NCBI GenBank assembly: GCA_934217675.1
Contig: CAKQCV010000011.1
Coordinates: 1-55,582, forward strand
Direction of reading: 5' to 3'
DNA: 55,582 nt
DNA from: an uncultured Prevotella sp.
GTDB taxonomy: Bacteria; Bacteroidota; Bacteroidia; Bacteroidales; Bacteroidaceae
In this document: positions 33,300-42,573 of the stretch, one piece after another
How positions within the stretch are numbered: position 1 is the stretch's first letter
Layout: each line of letters starts with the position of its first letter
The notes under the pieces: model-generated
Database searches by the model: none
The model's input: the letters and a program-made list of their open reading frames with translations, nothing else
Told to the model about the DNA's origin: nothing
Made by a program: the position numbers and the translations under genes

Positions 33300-35351
33300 A
33301 TGACAAATAGATTTTTATTTTTTGCTGTAGCCGCATCGCTTGGATGTATTAATGCTGTAGCTGGAAACATTGCAGAAGGTGATGATAACGGGAAAGTTAT
33401 TGAATTAAACCCTGTTGTAGTTACAGGAAACGGTCATCATCAGTTACTTAAATCAACAACGACTCCAGTACATGTTTTGTCGCAAAAACTAATCAAGGAA
33501 ACAGGAGCTACTGATTTTCAAGATGTATTGACAAAACTCATGCCTCAAGTTTCATTCACTCCAAATGCAATGGGTTCATATATTCGTGTTAACGGATTGG
33601 GAAATAAGTATGTGCTTGTCCTTGTAAACGGAAAAAAATTGATTGGTGATATCGCAGGTAATGTTGATCTCAACCGAATAAATATGTCGAAGGTAAAACG
33701 AATTGAGGTCCTTGATGGAGCTGCTTCCGCACTATATGGTTCTGATGCAATAGGTGGAGTTATAAATATTATAACAGATGATAAAACTCTCGACAATGTA
33801 TCCATCTCGTCAGACACAAGAGTTTCTGGTGAAGGACAGTTTTCTGAAGGTGTGAATCTTGATATAAATTCAAAATATCTTGATTCACATACATCTTATT
33901 TTCATCAAGAGGCTGATAGTTACCAAAACAATAATAAAGCACTTGACAGTAAAGGAAATGAGTATGAAACAATAGCTCCACTCTATATTGGTTTCAATTC
34001 TAATTTGATAAACCAACGTTTTGATATAAAGCCTACAAAAGACTTGTCTTTATATGTAGCAGGTTCATATAACTATAAACTTACAGACCGTCCGAATTCA
34101 CGTACTGATATTACGGGAGGTTCTGATTATGATATGCGTAGTGAGGGTTGGCGTTGGGAAGCTGGTGCTAAGTATAAAATAGGTAAACATTCTTTGTTGT
34201 TTGACTTTGTTAATGACAATTACCATTATGGCAATTTGTATCAGGTTGATACAAAGAATTATAAGATAGGAGATTTTGTTAGAAACAAGTTCCAAAAATA
34301 TTATGAGGCAGAGCTTAAAGGTGTGTTCCATTTCTACAGTAAGGCAACAACAATCTTTGGTATTGATTGGCGTAATGATTTTCTTACTGCAACAAGTGGT
34401 GACGTGAACAACAATGTTTATACCTTTGCAGGATATGCTCAGCATGATATGGAGATCGTTAAAAATCTTAGTGCAACATTGGGAGTTCGCTATACTAAAC
34501 ATGGAACATTTGGCAATAATTTCACTCCAAAAGTTTCATTGATGTATGCACCTGGTAATTTTCGTATCCGTGCAGCCTACTCTCGTGGTTTCCGTGCACC
34601 AGGACTTGATGAACTCTACTATCACTATTTCAAGATTATGGGCAAACGTCCAGTCATAACTTTTGGAAATACAGATTTGAAAGCAGAGCGAAGCCACTAT
34701 GTATCCCTCAGTGCAGAATACAGCAACCAGGTTTTCTCTCTCTCTGTAATGGGTTACATGAACTTCGTTTCAGATATGATTGTAAAAGAAAACATTTCTG
34801 TTGATGATAATATCCGAAAGGACCTTGCAGCTCAGTTCCCTGAGGCTACAGCCGACCAGCTTGCACAACTAAAGACCTATGGACACTACATTAATAGCAA
34901 CAAGGGTATTGTTAAAGGTATTCAAGCTAATGCTTCCGTTAATATATGTTCAGATCTTTCGCTCATGCTCAACTATGCCTATACAAATGGTCGTTCAAAG
35001 GTTGGTGGAGTTTGGCAAGATCTTGAACGTACATTTAAAAACAGTTTTACTTTTGGTGCGAACTATAGTCATACCTGGAACAAGTACACTCTTGGCGTGA
35101 ATATAAACAGTCGTTTCCAGTCGGCAACATATTATCCAGGCTATGAAGATGCCCCTGGGTATGGAATAGTAAATTTAAACACCACCCATACTTTTACTGT
35201 CGGCAACATGTTTAAACTTGTTCCAAGTGTAGGAGTTGACAACATATTTGACAAGACGGATCATCGTATAGATACTGATAGTCGTAAATATGCTCTTTAT
35301 TCTCCAGGCAGAATGTTTGTTGTTGGGTTGAAGGTAAACTTTGCAAAATAA
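33300..35351 (+). CDS. TonB-dependent outer-membrane receptor, haem-type, 683 aa
   Basis: Signal peptide, then a plug domain (VVVTGNGHHQLLKSTTTPVHVLS, RVNGLGNKYVLVLVNGKKL, KRIEVLDGAASALYGSDAIGGVINII) and a 22-strand barrel ending in FVVGLKVNF. YSRGFRAPGLDELYYHYF and the later FGNTDLKAE correspond to the FRAP/NPDL region of haem and haemoglobin receptors such as P. gingivalis HmuR. Haem is therefore the favoured ligand, with corrinoid or another metallophore possible. No TonB box is certain. Followed by a terminator at 35383-35423. Confidence 0.88.
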   Translation: MTNRFLFFAVAASLGCINAVAGNIAEGDDNGKVIELNPVVVTGNGHHQLLKSTTTPVHVLSQKLIKETGATDFQDVLTKLMPQVSFTPNAMGSYIRVNGLGNKYVLVLVNGKKLIGDIAGNVDLNRINMSKVKRIEVLDGAASALYGSDAIGGVINIITDDKTLDNVSISSDTRVSGEGQFSEGVNLDINSKYLDSHTSYFHQEADSYQNNNKALDSKGNEYETIAPLYIGFNSNLINQRFDIKPTKDLSLYVAGSYNYKLTDRPNSRTDITGGSDYDMRSEGWRWEAGAKYKIGKHSLLFDFVNDNYHYGNLYQVDTKNYKIGDFVRNKFQKYYEAELKGVFHFYSKATTIFGIDWRNDFLTATSGDVNNNVYTFAGYAQHDMEIVKNLSATLGVRYTKHGTFGNNFTPKVSLMYAPGNFRIRAAYSRGFRAPGLDELYYHYFKIMGKRPVITFGNTDLKAERSHYVSLSAEYSNQVFSLSVMGYMNFVSDMIVKENISVDDNIRKDLAAQFPEATADQLAQLKTYGHYINSNKGIVKGIQANASVNICSDLSLMLNYAYTNGRSKVGGVWQDLERTFKNSFTFGANYSHTWNKYTLGVNINSRFQSATYYPGYEDAPGYGIVNLNTTHTFTVGNMFKLVPSVGVDNIFDKTDHRIDTDSRKYALYSPGRMFVVGLKVNFAK

Positions 35352-35382
35352 ATTTCTGACTTATTTCTTTATCAGATATAAT

Positions 35383-35423
35383 GGCAAGAAGGAGCTATAT
35401 TTTTAGCTTATTCTTGCCTTTTT
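35383..35423 (+). terminator. Terminator of the TonB receptor, overlapping the convergent AraC gene end
   Basis: GGCAAGAA (35383-35390) pairs with TTCTTGCC (35411-35418), with an inner AGCT/AGCT extension, and a T-run follows at 35419-35423. The hairpin lies partly inside the last codons of the minus-strand AraC gene (stop at 35403-35405). Confidence 0.75.
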
Positions 35424-36497
35424 CCATTCTGTTGGTGTAAGTCCAGTTTTTTCTTTAAACATTCTTTGAAAGTAAACCCTTGATGAAAAACCACACTCTA
35501 TAGATACAAGTTCGTTGCTATAGTCTGGACTTTCTTTTAGCAAACGCTTTGCCTCCTCCGTTCGTATGTCAGAGAGCCATACTCTGAAAGTCTGTCCATA
35601 TTTTTTTGTGAGATATGAAGTAAAATCTTTCTTGTCTATCATAATCCTTCTTGTCATAACGGAAAGCGTTAAATTTGGATCCCTGTATCCTGCTTCATCT
35701 TTCCATTTTTGTACAGCTCGTTCTATTTTTTCCATTCGTGCAGGTGCTATATCCACGTTTTCTTTTTTGCAGTCTTCTGTTATATCACCAATTTCGTTAA
35801 GAACCTCTGTTATGTCGTTATAGTTAAAACCAAGTGCAGTGAAACTTACCACGAAGCCTGATATTCCCAGTAAAGCAAAAGGTCCAAATATGAATAGCAG
35901 TTGTGTATACAAGATGAACAGTGGTGATATTATTGTAAAGGTATACATAAGTAATGAGCCTATTCTCATAGTCTTTGAATATACCTCTGCAGGATTTCCC
36001 AGTTCATTATCAAGCCGTTTTCTTATTTTTCTAAGTTCTTTGTATGGCATCCATATATAGTATATGAGTATTGCAATATTGAAACTATTAACTAAGTAAA
36101 TCATTTTTCCTATGTGCAGACTCTTATAATACAATACAGCAAATGTTGCAGAAGCTATAATCATTGCATATCCAATAATTCCAACTATTATATATTTTTT
36201 TCGTTTCTCCTCACTCAACTGTATATTCAGCTGTGAGCAAGAAATGAGAATTGCTGCAGGTGCATAGAAAATTATGTTAATCAAAGCTCCAATGTCATCT
36301 CCTTGTTCTCTAAGTTTATATGTAATTTGTAGCATATAATGTATTATGAACAGAATCAGTGAAGCAGCAATCATGCATCTTGATTGCTCATATCGTTTGT
36401 TTTTGCGCACTACAAGGAAATGTGAAGTTACGATAAAAAACGTAAGCATTACCATAACTACCATACAGGTATATTGTAGTATTTTCAATTCTGGCAT
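35403..36497 (-). CDS. Membrane-embedded AraC-family transcriptional regulator, 364 aa
   Basis: About seven hydrophobic segments fill residues 8-235 (TCMVVMVMLTFFIVTSHFLVV, IVGIIGYAMIIASATFAVLYY, and others). A soluble C-terminus then holds an AraC HTH pair at about 262-362 (LTLSVMTRRIMIDKKDFTSYL, ELVSIECGFSSRVYFQRMFKEKTGLTPTEWK). It would sense through the membrane and bind DNA directly, without a phosphorelay. Ligand unknown. Its nearest neighbour is the convergent haem-type receptor, so regulation of that pair is possible but unproven. Confidence 0.87.
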   Translation of the reverse strand: MPELKILQYTCMVVMVMLTFFIVTSHFLVVRKNKRYEQSRCMIAASLILFIIHYMLQITYKLREQGDDIGALINIIFYAPAAILISCSQLNIQLSEEKRKKYIIVGIIGYAMIIASATFAVLYYKSLHIGKMIYLVNSFNIAILIYYIWMPYKELRKIRKRLDNELGNPAEVYSKTMRIGSLLMYTFTIISPLFILYTQLLFIFGPFALLGISGFVVSFTALGFNYNDITEVLNEIGDITEDCKKENVDIAPARMEKIERAVQKWKDEAGYRDPNLTLSVMTRRIMIDKKDFTSYLTKKYGQTFRVWLSDIRTEEAKRLLKESPDYSNELVSIECGFSSRVYFQRMFKEKTGLTPTEWKKARIS

Positions 36498-36558
36498 GGT
36501 CCTATCGAAATTTAGTAATTGTTGGTAAAATATTTTAATTAAAGAAACACTAAAGATA

Positions 36559-36592
36559 AAAAGGAAACTGCTAAATTAGCAATCTCCTTTTC
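36559..36592 (-). terminator. Terminator after pgi
   Basis: On the minus strand AAAAGGA (36591-36585) pairs with TCCTTTT (36565-36559), with an inner GCTA/TAGC stem and T-rich sequence after it. It lies about 18 bases beyond the pgi stop. Confidence 0.6.
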
Positions 36593-36609
36593 TGTATGTG
36601 TTTATAATA

Positions 36610-37968
36610 TCAAGCTTCTTCAGCTATGCGTTTTTTGATTGCCTTGCTATCTTCCTCATATCCTGGTTTGTCAAGCAATGCAAACATGTTCTTCTTGTAA
36701 GCCTCAACTCCTGGTTGGTTGAAAGGATTAACACCAAGAATCAAACCGCTTATTCCGCAAGCCTTCTCAAAGAAATAAATAAGTTCTCCAATATAGAACT
36801 CGTTTAATTCTGGAACACTAATGTGTATGTTTGGTACCCCACCGTCCACGTGAGCCAGACGTGTTCCAAGTTCAGCCATTTTGTTAACCTCGTCCACTCG
36901 TTTTCCAGCAAGGAAATTCAGTCCATCGAGATTATCCTCATCATTCGGGAACAACAGCTCCTTGTTTGGCTTTTCTATACTTATTACTGTCTCGTATATC
37001 GTACGCTCTCCTTGTTGAATCCACTGTCCCATAGAGTGCAAGTCTGTAGTGAAATCACAAGATGCTGGGAACACACCTTTACCGTCTTTACCTTCGCTTT
37101 CTCCGTAAAGTTGCTTCCACCACTCTGAGAAATAGTGTAATTTAGGTTGGAAATTAACCATAATCTCTATTTTCTTTCCAGCCTCAGCATAAAGACCATT
37201 GCGCACTGCAGCATACAGGGCAGCCGGGTTCTCGTCAAATGGCACATTGATGTCGCAAGCTTTCTCCATAACAGCAGCACCCTCTACTAATTTCTTGATA
37301 TCGAATCCGGCGCAAGCTATTGGAAGCAATCCTACAGGTGTAAGTACAGAGAAACGACCACCAACATTGTCTGGAATAACAAAAGTCTTGTATCCTTCCT
37401 TGTCGGCAGCAGCCCTTGCTGCACCCTTCTTTGCATCAGTGATAGCAACGATAACTTTCTTTGCCTCATCCTTTCCGCGTTGCTTCTCACACTGCTTCTT
37501 GAGTAGTCTGAATGTGAGAGCTGTTTCTGTTGTTGTTCCACTCTTTGATATGTTAATGACTCCAAATTTCTTGTCGGCAAGATAAGCTGTTAGTTCTGCA
37601 AGATAATCCTCACCAATATTATTTCCGGCAAAAAGTATAGTTGGATTTTTCTTGTCATTGACAAGCCATGCAAAAGAGTTGCTTAGAGCTTCAATCACGG
37701 CTCTTGCTCCAAGATAACTTCCTCCAATTCCTGCTACGACAATAGCCTCGCAGTTCTCACGCAATGTGTTTGCACAATTTTGCAACTCATTGATGAAAGC
37801 ATCAGAAATAGATGAAGGTAGATGCAACCATCCCAAGAAGTCATTACCAGGACAAGTACCGTCCTCAAGAGCTTTTTGAGCTTCAGCTACTTTTGTTTCA
37901 AATTTTTTCACTGCACCAGCTTCTAAGAACTGTGCAGCCTTTGCGATGTTAAGTTTGATATTTTCCAT
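36610..37968 (-). CDS. pgi: Glucose-6-phosphate isomerase, 452 aa
   Basis: Interconverts glucose-6-P and fructose-6-P. Motifs are [60 protein letters not shown] and [28 protein letters not shown]-terminal [16 protein letters not shown] is typical. Length is that of the short bacterial form. Last gene of lysS-gpsA-pgi. Confidence 0.97.
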   Translation of the reverse strand: MENIKLNIAKAAQFLEAGAVKKFETKVAEAQKALEDGTCPGNDFLGWLHLPSSISDAFINELQNCANTLRENCEAIVVAGIGGSYLGARAVIEALSNSFAWLVNDKKNPTILFAGNNIGEDYLAELTAYLADKKFGVINISKSGTTTETALTFRLLKKQCEKQRGKDEAKKVIVAITDAKKGAARAAADKEGYKTFVIPDNVGGRFSVLTPVGLLPIACAGFDIKKLVEGAAVMEKACDINVPFDENPAALYAAVRNGLYAEAGKKIEIMVNFQPKLHYFSEWWKQLYGESEGKDGKGVFPASCDFTTDLHSMGQWIQQGERTIYETVISIEKPNKELLFPNDEDNLDGLNFLAGKRVDEVNKMAELGTRLAHVDGGVPNIHISVPELNEFYIGELIYFFEKACGISGLILGVNPFNQPGVEAYKKNMFALLDKPGYEEDSKAIKKRIAEEA

Positions 37969-38054
37969 ATATTGTTTTATTTTATGGTTTTCTGTTATTA
38001 GTCATGATATTTTCAATAAATGCGAACATTCAAAATTCCTATTAGTTTCGTTCT

Positions 38055-39077
38055 CTATCTGAACGAATCTGTGAGCAATTTTATTTCAATCTGAGGACTT
38101 ATCCTTTCATATAAGATATTATATACAGCATCAAGAATTGGCATGTTAACATGCATGTGTCTATTAATCTCCTTCATGCATTTAGTTCCGAAATATCCTT
38201 CAGCAATCATCTCCATCTCTATCTGTGCACTTTTCACGCTATATCCCTTGCCAATCATTGTTCCAAATGTACGGTTTCTTGAAAAGTTACTATACCCCGT
38301 AACCAACAAGTCACCAAGATATACTGAATCATACACACATCGTTCAATTGGGTGTACTGCTGTCAGAAATCTTGCCATTTCTTGTACGGCATTAGACATA
38401 AGTACTGCCTGAAAGTTATCGCCGAAATTTAGTCCGCTACATATTCCCGATGCTATGGCATAAACGTTTTTCAATACAGAAGCATATTCAATTCCAATCA
38501 CATCACTACTCGTCTTTGTCTTGATAAAATCATTCACGAGAATGTCGGCAAACGCCTGTGCTTTCTCCAGATCGGAGCATCCCACCGTAAGATACGACAA
38601 TCTTTCAAGTGCCACTTCCTCTGCGTGAGATGGACCTCCTAAACATGCAATGTTGTTTTCTGGCACATCATAAACTTGTGTAAAATATTCCGAACAAGCC
38701 AAGTTCTCATCAGGCACAATTCCTTTAATAGCCGTAACGATATACTTATTGCTGATATTAGTCTTCAGCTTTTTCAGATGGTTTTTCAGATAAGGGGAAG
38801 GCGTCACGAAGACAAGAGTGTCGTAGTTTTGAACAATTTTATTGATGTCAGATGAAAAGAAAATCTCATCAATATTGAATCTCACGCTCATAAGGTACGA
38901 CGGGTTATGTCCGAGCCGTTTAAAATCTTCTATGCGGTCGTCCCTTCGGATGTACCACCCTATATGGTGGGTCTTTCCTACAATTATCTTGGCTATAGCA
39001 GTAGCCCAGCTACCACCACCAATAATCGCTATTTTGCCACAGTCAAACACCTTATTATAATTTTTTGTGTTCCCCAT
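38055..39077 (-). CDS. gpsA: NAD(P)-dependent glycerol-3-phosphate dehydrogenase, 340 aa
   Basis: Makes sn-glycerol-3-P for phospholipids. Nucleotide fold KIAIIGGGSWATAIAKII; KGIVPDENLACSEYF with LGGPSHAEEVAL, and the catalytic KNVYAIASGICSGLNFGDNFQAVL region are visible. Fits the family in length. Lies between lysS and pgi, 58 and 86 bases apart. Confidence 0.95.
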   Translation of the reverse strand: MGNTKNYNKVFDCGKIAIIGGGSWATAIAKIIVGKTHHIGWYIRRDDRIEDFKRLGHNPSYLMSVRFNIDEIFFSSDINKIVQNYDTLVFVTPSPYLKNHLKKLKTNISNKYIVTAIKGIVPDENLACSEYFTQVYDVPENNIACLGGPSHAEEVALERLSYLTVGCSDLEKAQAFADILVNDFIKTKTSSDVIGIEYASVLKNVYAIASGICSGLNFGDNFQAVLMSNAVQEMARFLTAVHPIERCVYDSVYLGDLLVTGYSNFSRNRTFGTMIGKGYSVKSAQIEMEMIAEGYFGTKCMKEINRHMHVNMPILDAVYNILYERISPQIEIKLLTDSFR

Positions 39078-39135
39078 GCAGTTTAATTTTCAATATTGCC
39101 ACATGGGGAATGATTACATGAAATATGTTTATTAT

Positions 39136-40866
39136 TTAAGCATTAGCCTTATCGATCCACGACTGTACTTCGTCAAGCGATGGTTTGTCGTATCCTAACT
39201 TGTATTTTTTGTTTATCTCTCCAACCTTTTGTTGTAGTCCTTGAGCTTTTTCATTCTTTATATCAGATATGAGGTTGAATCCAGCTTTCCTCATCACATA
39301 AGCCCAATTCTCGCTCACTCCGATTTCCTCCCATTCTTTTATTGTGCTCTGAGGCATTTTCTTTTCAGGCTTCATCTGTGGGAAGAACAACACCTCCTGA
39401 ATGTAGGTTTTTCCAGTCATGAGCATAACCAATCTGTCTATACCGATACCGATTCCACTTGTTGGCGGCATACCATACTGCAAAGCACGTAGAAAGTCCT
39501 TGTCAATAATCATAGCCTCATCATCGCCTTTATCAGCAAGTTTCATTTGGTCGATAAATCTGTTCTCCTGATCAATAGGGTCATTAAGCTCAGAGTATGC
39601 ATTGGCAAGTTCCTTTCCGTTTACCATAAGTTCGAAACGCTCTGTGAGTCCTGGTTTAGAACGATGCATCTTCGTAAGTGGCGACATTTCCACAGGATAA
39701 TCTGTGATGAATGTAGGCTGGATAAATGTTCCCTCGCAGAACTCTCCGAAGAGTTCATCAATAAGTTTTCCCTTGCCCATTGTTTCGTCGACCTCCATGC
39801 CTTTCTCTTTACAGAATTGGCGGATTTCTTCTTCAGTTTTGCCATTACAGTCAAATCCTGTTTTTTCCTTTATGGCATCAAGAATAGGCAGTCTTCTATA
39901 TGGAGCTTTAAAGCTTACGATATTTCCGTTTATTTCCCTTTCAGCCTTTCCGTTCACTGCGATACAAATTGTTTCGAGCAATTTTTCTGTGAACGACATC
40001 ATCCAGTTGTAGTCTTTATACTGTACATAAAGCTCCATACAAGTAAATTCCGGGTTATGATTGCGGTCCATTCCTTCATTACGGAAGTTCTTGCCAATTT
40101 CATAAACACCTTCAAAACCGCCCACGATAAGTCTTTTCAGGTATAGCTCAGTAGCTATTCTCATGTACATATCTTGGTTGAGAGCATTGAAATGTGTTAT
40201 AAATGGGCGTGCCGATGCACCACCTGCAATGCTTTGCAAAGTTGGAGTTTCTACCTCTGTATATCCAGCTTCGTCAAGAACTTTACGTAAAGTTCTTAGC
40301 ACTGTAGCTCTTTGCAGGAAAGTATCTTTCACCCCGTCGTTAACGATAAGGTCCACATATCTTTGTCTGTATCTCAGTTCAGGGTCATCAAATTTGTCGT
40401 ATGCCACTCCATCCTTGTATTTTACGATAGGCAATGGTTTTAAGCTTTTTGACAATAGAGTTATTTCCTTTGCGTGCACTGATATTTCTCCAGTTTGCGT
40501 ACGGAACACGAATCCCTTTACTCCAATAAAGTCACCGATGTCCATAAGCTTTTTGAACACCGTGTTATACATATCCTTATTTTCGTCAGGACAAATTTCA
40601 TCGCGTGCCACATAAACCTGTATTCGTCCTTTGGAATCCTGCAATTCTGCAAATGATGCTTTTCCCATCACTCTTCTTCCCATCAGTCGTCCGGCGATAA
40701 CAACTTGTCTTGGTTCTTCCTCGTCTTTAAACTCCTCTTTGATATCTATGCTGAAAGCATTTGTAGGAAACTCTGCTGCTGGGTATGGGTCAATTCCCAT
40801 ATCGCGCAATGTCTTTAGACTCTGTCTGCGAACTATCTCCTGTTCGCTAAGCTCTAAAATATTCAT
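39136..40866 (-). CDS. lysS: Lysyl-tRNA synthetase, class II, 576 aa
   Basis: N-terminal OB-fold anticodon-binding domain ([25 protein letters not shown]), then the class II core with motif 2 [17 protein letters not shown] and motif 3 [18 protein letters not shown]-terminal extension of about 75 residues follows the usual end. A -7 box at 40907-40914 lies within the intergenic gap after ispE. Confidence 0.97.
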   Translation of the reverse strand: MNILELSEQEIVRRQSLKTLRDMGIDPYPAAEFPTNAFSIDIKEEFKDEEEPRQVVIAGRLMGRRVMGKASFAELQDSKGRIQVYVARDEICPDENKDMYNTVFKKLMDIGDFIGVKGFVFRTQTGEISVHAKEITLLSKSLKPLPIVKYKDGVAYDKFDDPELRYRQRYVDLIVNDGVKDTFLQRATVLRTLRKVLDEAGYTEVETPTLQSIAGGASARPFITHFNALNQDMYMRIATELYLKRLIVGGFEGVYEIGKNFRNEGMDRNHNPEFTCMELYVQYKDYNWMMSFTEKLLETICIAVNGKAEREINGNIVSFKAPYRRLPILDAIKEKTGFDCNGKTEEEIRQFCKEKGMEVDETMGKGKLIDELFGEFCEGTFIQPTFITDYPVEMSPLTKMHRSKPGLTERFELMVNGKELANAYSELNDPIDQENRFIDQMKLADKGDDEAMIIDKDFLRALQYGMPPTSGIGIGIDRLVMLMTGKTYIQEVLFFPQMKPEKKMPQSTIKEWEEIGVSENWAYVMRKAGFNLISDIKNEKAQGLQQKVGEINKKYKLGYDKPSLDEVQSWIDKANA

Positions 40867-40906
40867 CTTTATTATATTGTTTATTATTGTTTCTATATTA
40901 CTATTG

Positions 40907-40914
40907 CAAAGTTA
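40907..40914 (-). promoter_or_regulatory. Candidate -7 element for lysS
   Basis: The minus strand reads TAACTTTG, 41 bases before ATG 40866. The expected -33 position falls at the ispE stop codon and is not a match. Confidence 0.4.
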
Positions 40915-40937
40915 ATGAAAATATTTATAATTAAGAG

Positions 40938-42284
40938 TTATTGTTCGGTTTTTTTGCGCTCTATGTTTCCGAATAGCTTCAACCATTCCTTTTCAAAATT
41001 AGGTGTAAATATATCTTTTCCAATGCTTTCAAGTATTTCATTTCGAGAAAAGAATCTACCTCCATCAAGTTCCTTTGCTGATGGATGCAAAGGCTTTGTG
41101 TATGTGGTGCGATACACATTTACAAGTTCCTTTTCAATGTTGCTTTCAAAAACATAGCTTCCCATGCTGACAGGTTCAAATGCTGTTATTCCTAATTCTT
41201 CTGCAGTTTCTCTTCTGAGAGCCTTGTCAATAGATTCCCCAAAATCAACATGTCCTCCTACAGCAGTATCCCATTTTCCTGGTTGTATATCTTTCCACAC
41301 AGGTCTTTTCTGCAAATACAGATTCCCGTCACTGTCAAACACGTGCAGATGCACTACAGGGTGCAATGGCTTTTCTCCACTATGTGCATACGATCGTGTC
41401 GTTATACCTATATTTTCTCCGTTCTCGTCAACTATAGGCAATTTCTCCATTGCTCCGTCCATTCTCATTATTTCCACCTTGCTTCCTTCCAGTTTAACAG
41501 GTGCTGGTTTGTCATTGAATATTCCGAACACAGCACTTCCGCTTCCACTCATTGCTGCATAAATTGCCCCATGTTCGTACAGCGTTTCCTTTATAACTTT
41601 GAGTGACGGATGCAATTTGAATATGTTTTCTTCAAAATCATTGACTAACAGTTCCCTCCATTTCTCTACAGGTTCATTTTCTACGATATATCTGCAGCAG
41701 AGTTTTGGTTTTTGGGGGCATATACCAGAAAAAGCCTCTTTTGTACTCACGCTAACCTCTGGTTTTATAACCATCATCCAGTATCCGTCCAATGATACGT
41801 TGACTTTACTCATCTTGTCACCGATGCCTTCGGCAAAACAAGGTTCAGATTTTACGAAGAAAGCGCAGTCGGCTCCCAATTTTGAAGCGATTCTCTCAAT
41901 CTCTTCGTCTGTCATTCCAATTCTAAACATTCTGTTCAGTGCCACCATTGTATAGGCACAATCAGCCGATCCTCCGCCCATTCCAGCCTGTGTGGGTATA
42001 TTCTTTTTCAGTGTTATTTCCACTCCAGGCAGCAGTGTCCGTTCCGAAATTGCTTTGTAGGCTCTAACCACGAGATTATCTTGCAGATTGCCTTCGATTT
42101 TTTTGCCCTCTACATGTAGTTCACATGAACCAGGTTGCTTGCCATTCTCTTTTATTGTTATAGTGTCGAATATTGGAACTGGATAGAACACGGTTTCCAA
42201 ATTGTGGTATCCGTCTTGACGCTTTTCTGTAATATTCAGTCCGAGGTTTATTTTAGCACACGGTGTAACGGTTATCATAGTCAC
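40938..42284 (-). CDS. ispE: IspE kinase fused to a Nudix hydrolase, 448 aa
   Basis: Residues about 1-265 are 4-diphosphocytidyl-2C-methyl-D-erythritol kinase of the MEP isoprenoid pathway: PCAKINLGLNITEKRQDGYHNLETVF and the GHMP ATP loop NIPTQAGMGGGSADCAY, with AAMSGSGSAVFGIF near the C-terminus. Residues about 270-440 are a Nudix domain (KLPIVDENGENIGITTRSYAH..LHPVVHLHVFDSDG) with a complete Nudix box, G-x5-E-x7-RE-x2-EE-x-G (GGHVDFGESIDKALRR, ETAEELGI). One frame runs through both with no break. The Nudix half resembles the YfcD/IPP-isomerase-like subgroup, so a related substrate is tempting but unproven. Confidence 0.9.
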   Translation of the reverse strand: MTMITVTPCAKINLGLNITEKRQDGYHNLETVFYPVPIFDTITIKENGKQPGSCELHVEGKKIEGNLQDNLVVRAYKAISERTLLPGVEITLKKNIPTQAGMGGGSADCAYTMVALNRMFRIGMTDEEIERIASKLGADCAFFVKSEPCFAEGIGDKMSKVNVSLDGYWMMVIKPEVSVSTKEAFSGICPQKPKLCCRYIVENEPVEKWRELLVNDFEENIFKLHPSLKVIKETLYEHGAIYAAMSGSGSAVFGIFNDKPAPVKLEGSKVEIMRMDGAMEKLPIVDENGENIGITTRSYAHSGEKPLHPVVHLHVFDSDGNLYLQKRPVWKDIQPGKWDTAVGGHVDFGESIDKALRRETAEELGITAFEPVSMGSYVFESNIEKELVNVYRTTYTKPLHPSAKELDGGRFFSRNEILESIGKDIFTPNFEKEWLKLFGNIERKKTEQ

Positions 42285-42307
42285 AAAATTTAAATTGTAA
42301 TATGCTA

Positions 42308-42315
42308 CAAAGTTA
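42308..42315 (-). promoter_or_regulatory. Candidate -7 element for ispE
   Basis: The minus strand reads TAACTTTG, 24 bases before ATG 42284, giving a short leader. No TTTG is clear at -33. Confidence 0.45.
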
Positions 42316-42481
42316 CAAAATATTTTCTGAACGAGAAAATATTAGATGCATTAAGTGAAAGAATGGGATAAAGGCAAATATAGTGTTAGCATGAGCAATC
42401 ATAGTGCTTCGCTTTTGTTGTTTGATACTTTTGATATTTACTGTTGTGCGACAAATATTTTTTTCTCTCGATAAAAAAACA

Positions 42482-42489
42482 TATCTTTG
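42482..42489 (+). promoter_or_regulatory. Candidate -7 element for dnaB
   Basis: TATCTTTG matches the consensus, with a T-run rather than TTTG at the -33 position. It gives a leader of about 80 bases to ATG 42574. Confidence 0.45.
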
Positions 42490-42573
42490 CATTGAGATAG
42501 ATGTCTCCGCTGATAAACGTAATGTTATTGTTCACGGATTCTGCTGTCTTTATAAAAAAATTACGATAAAACA

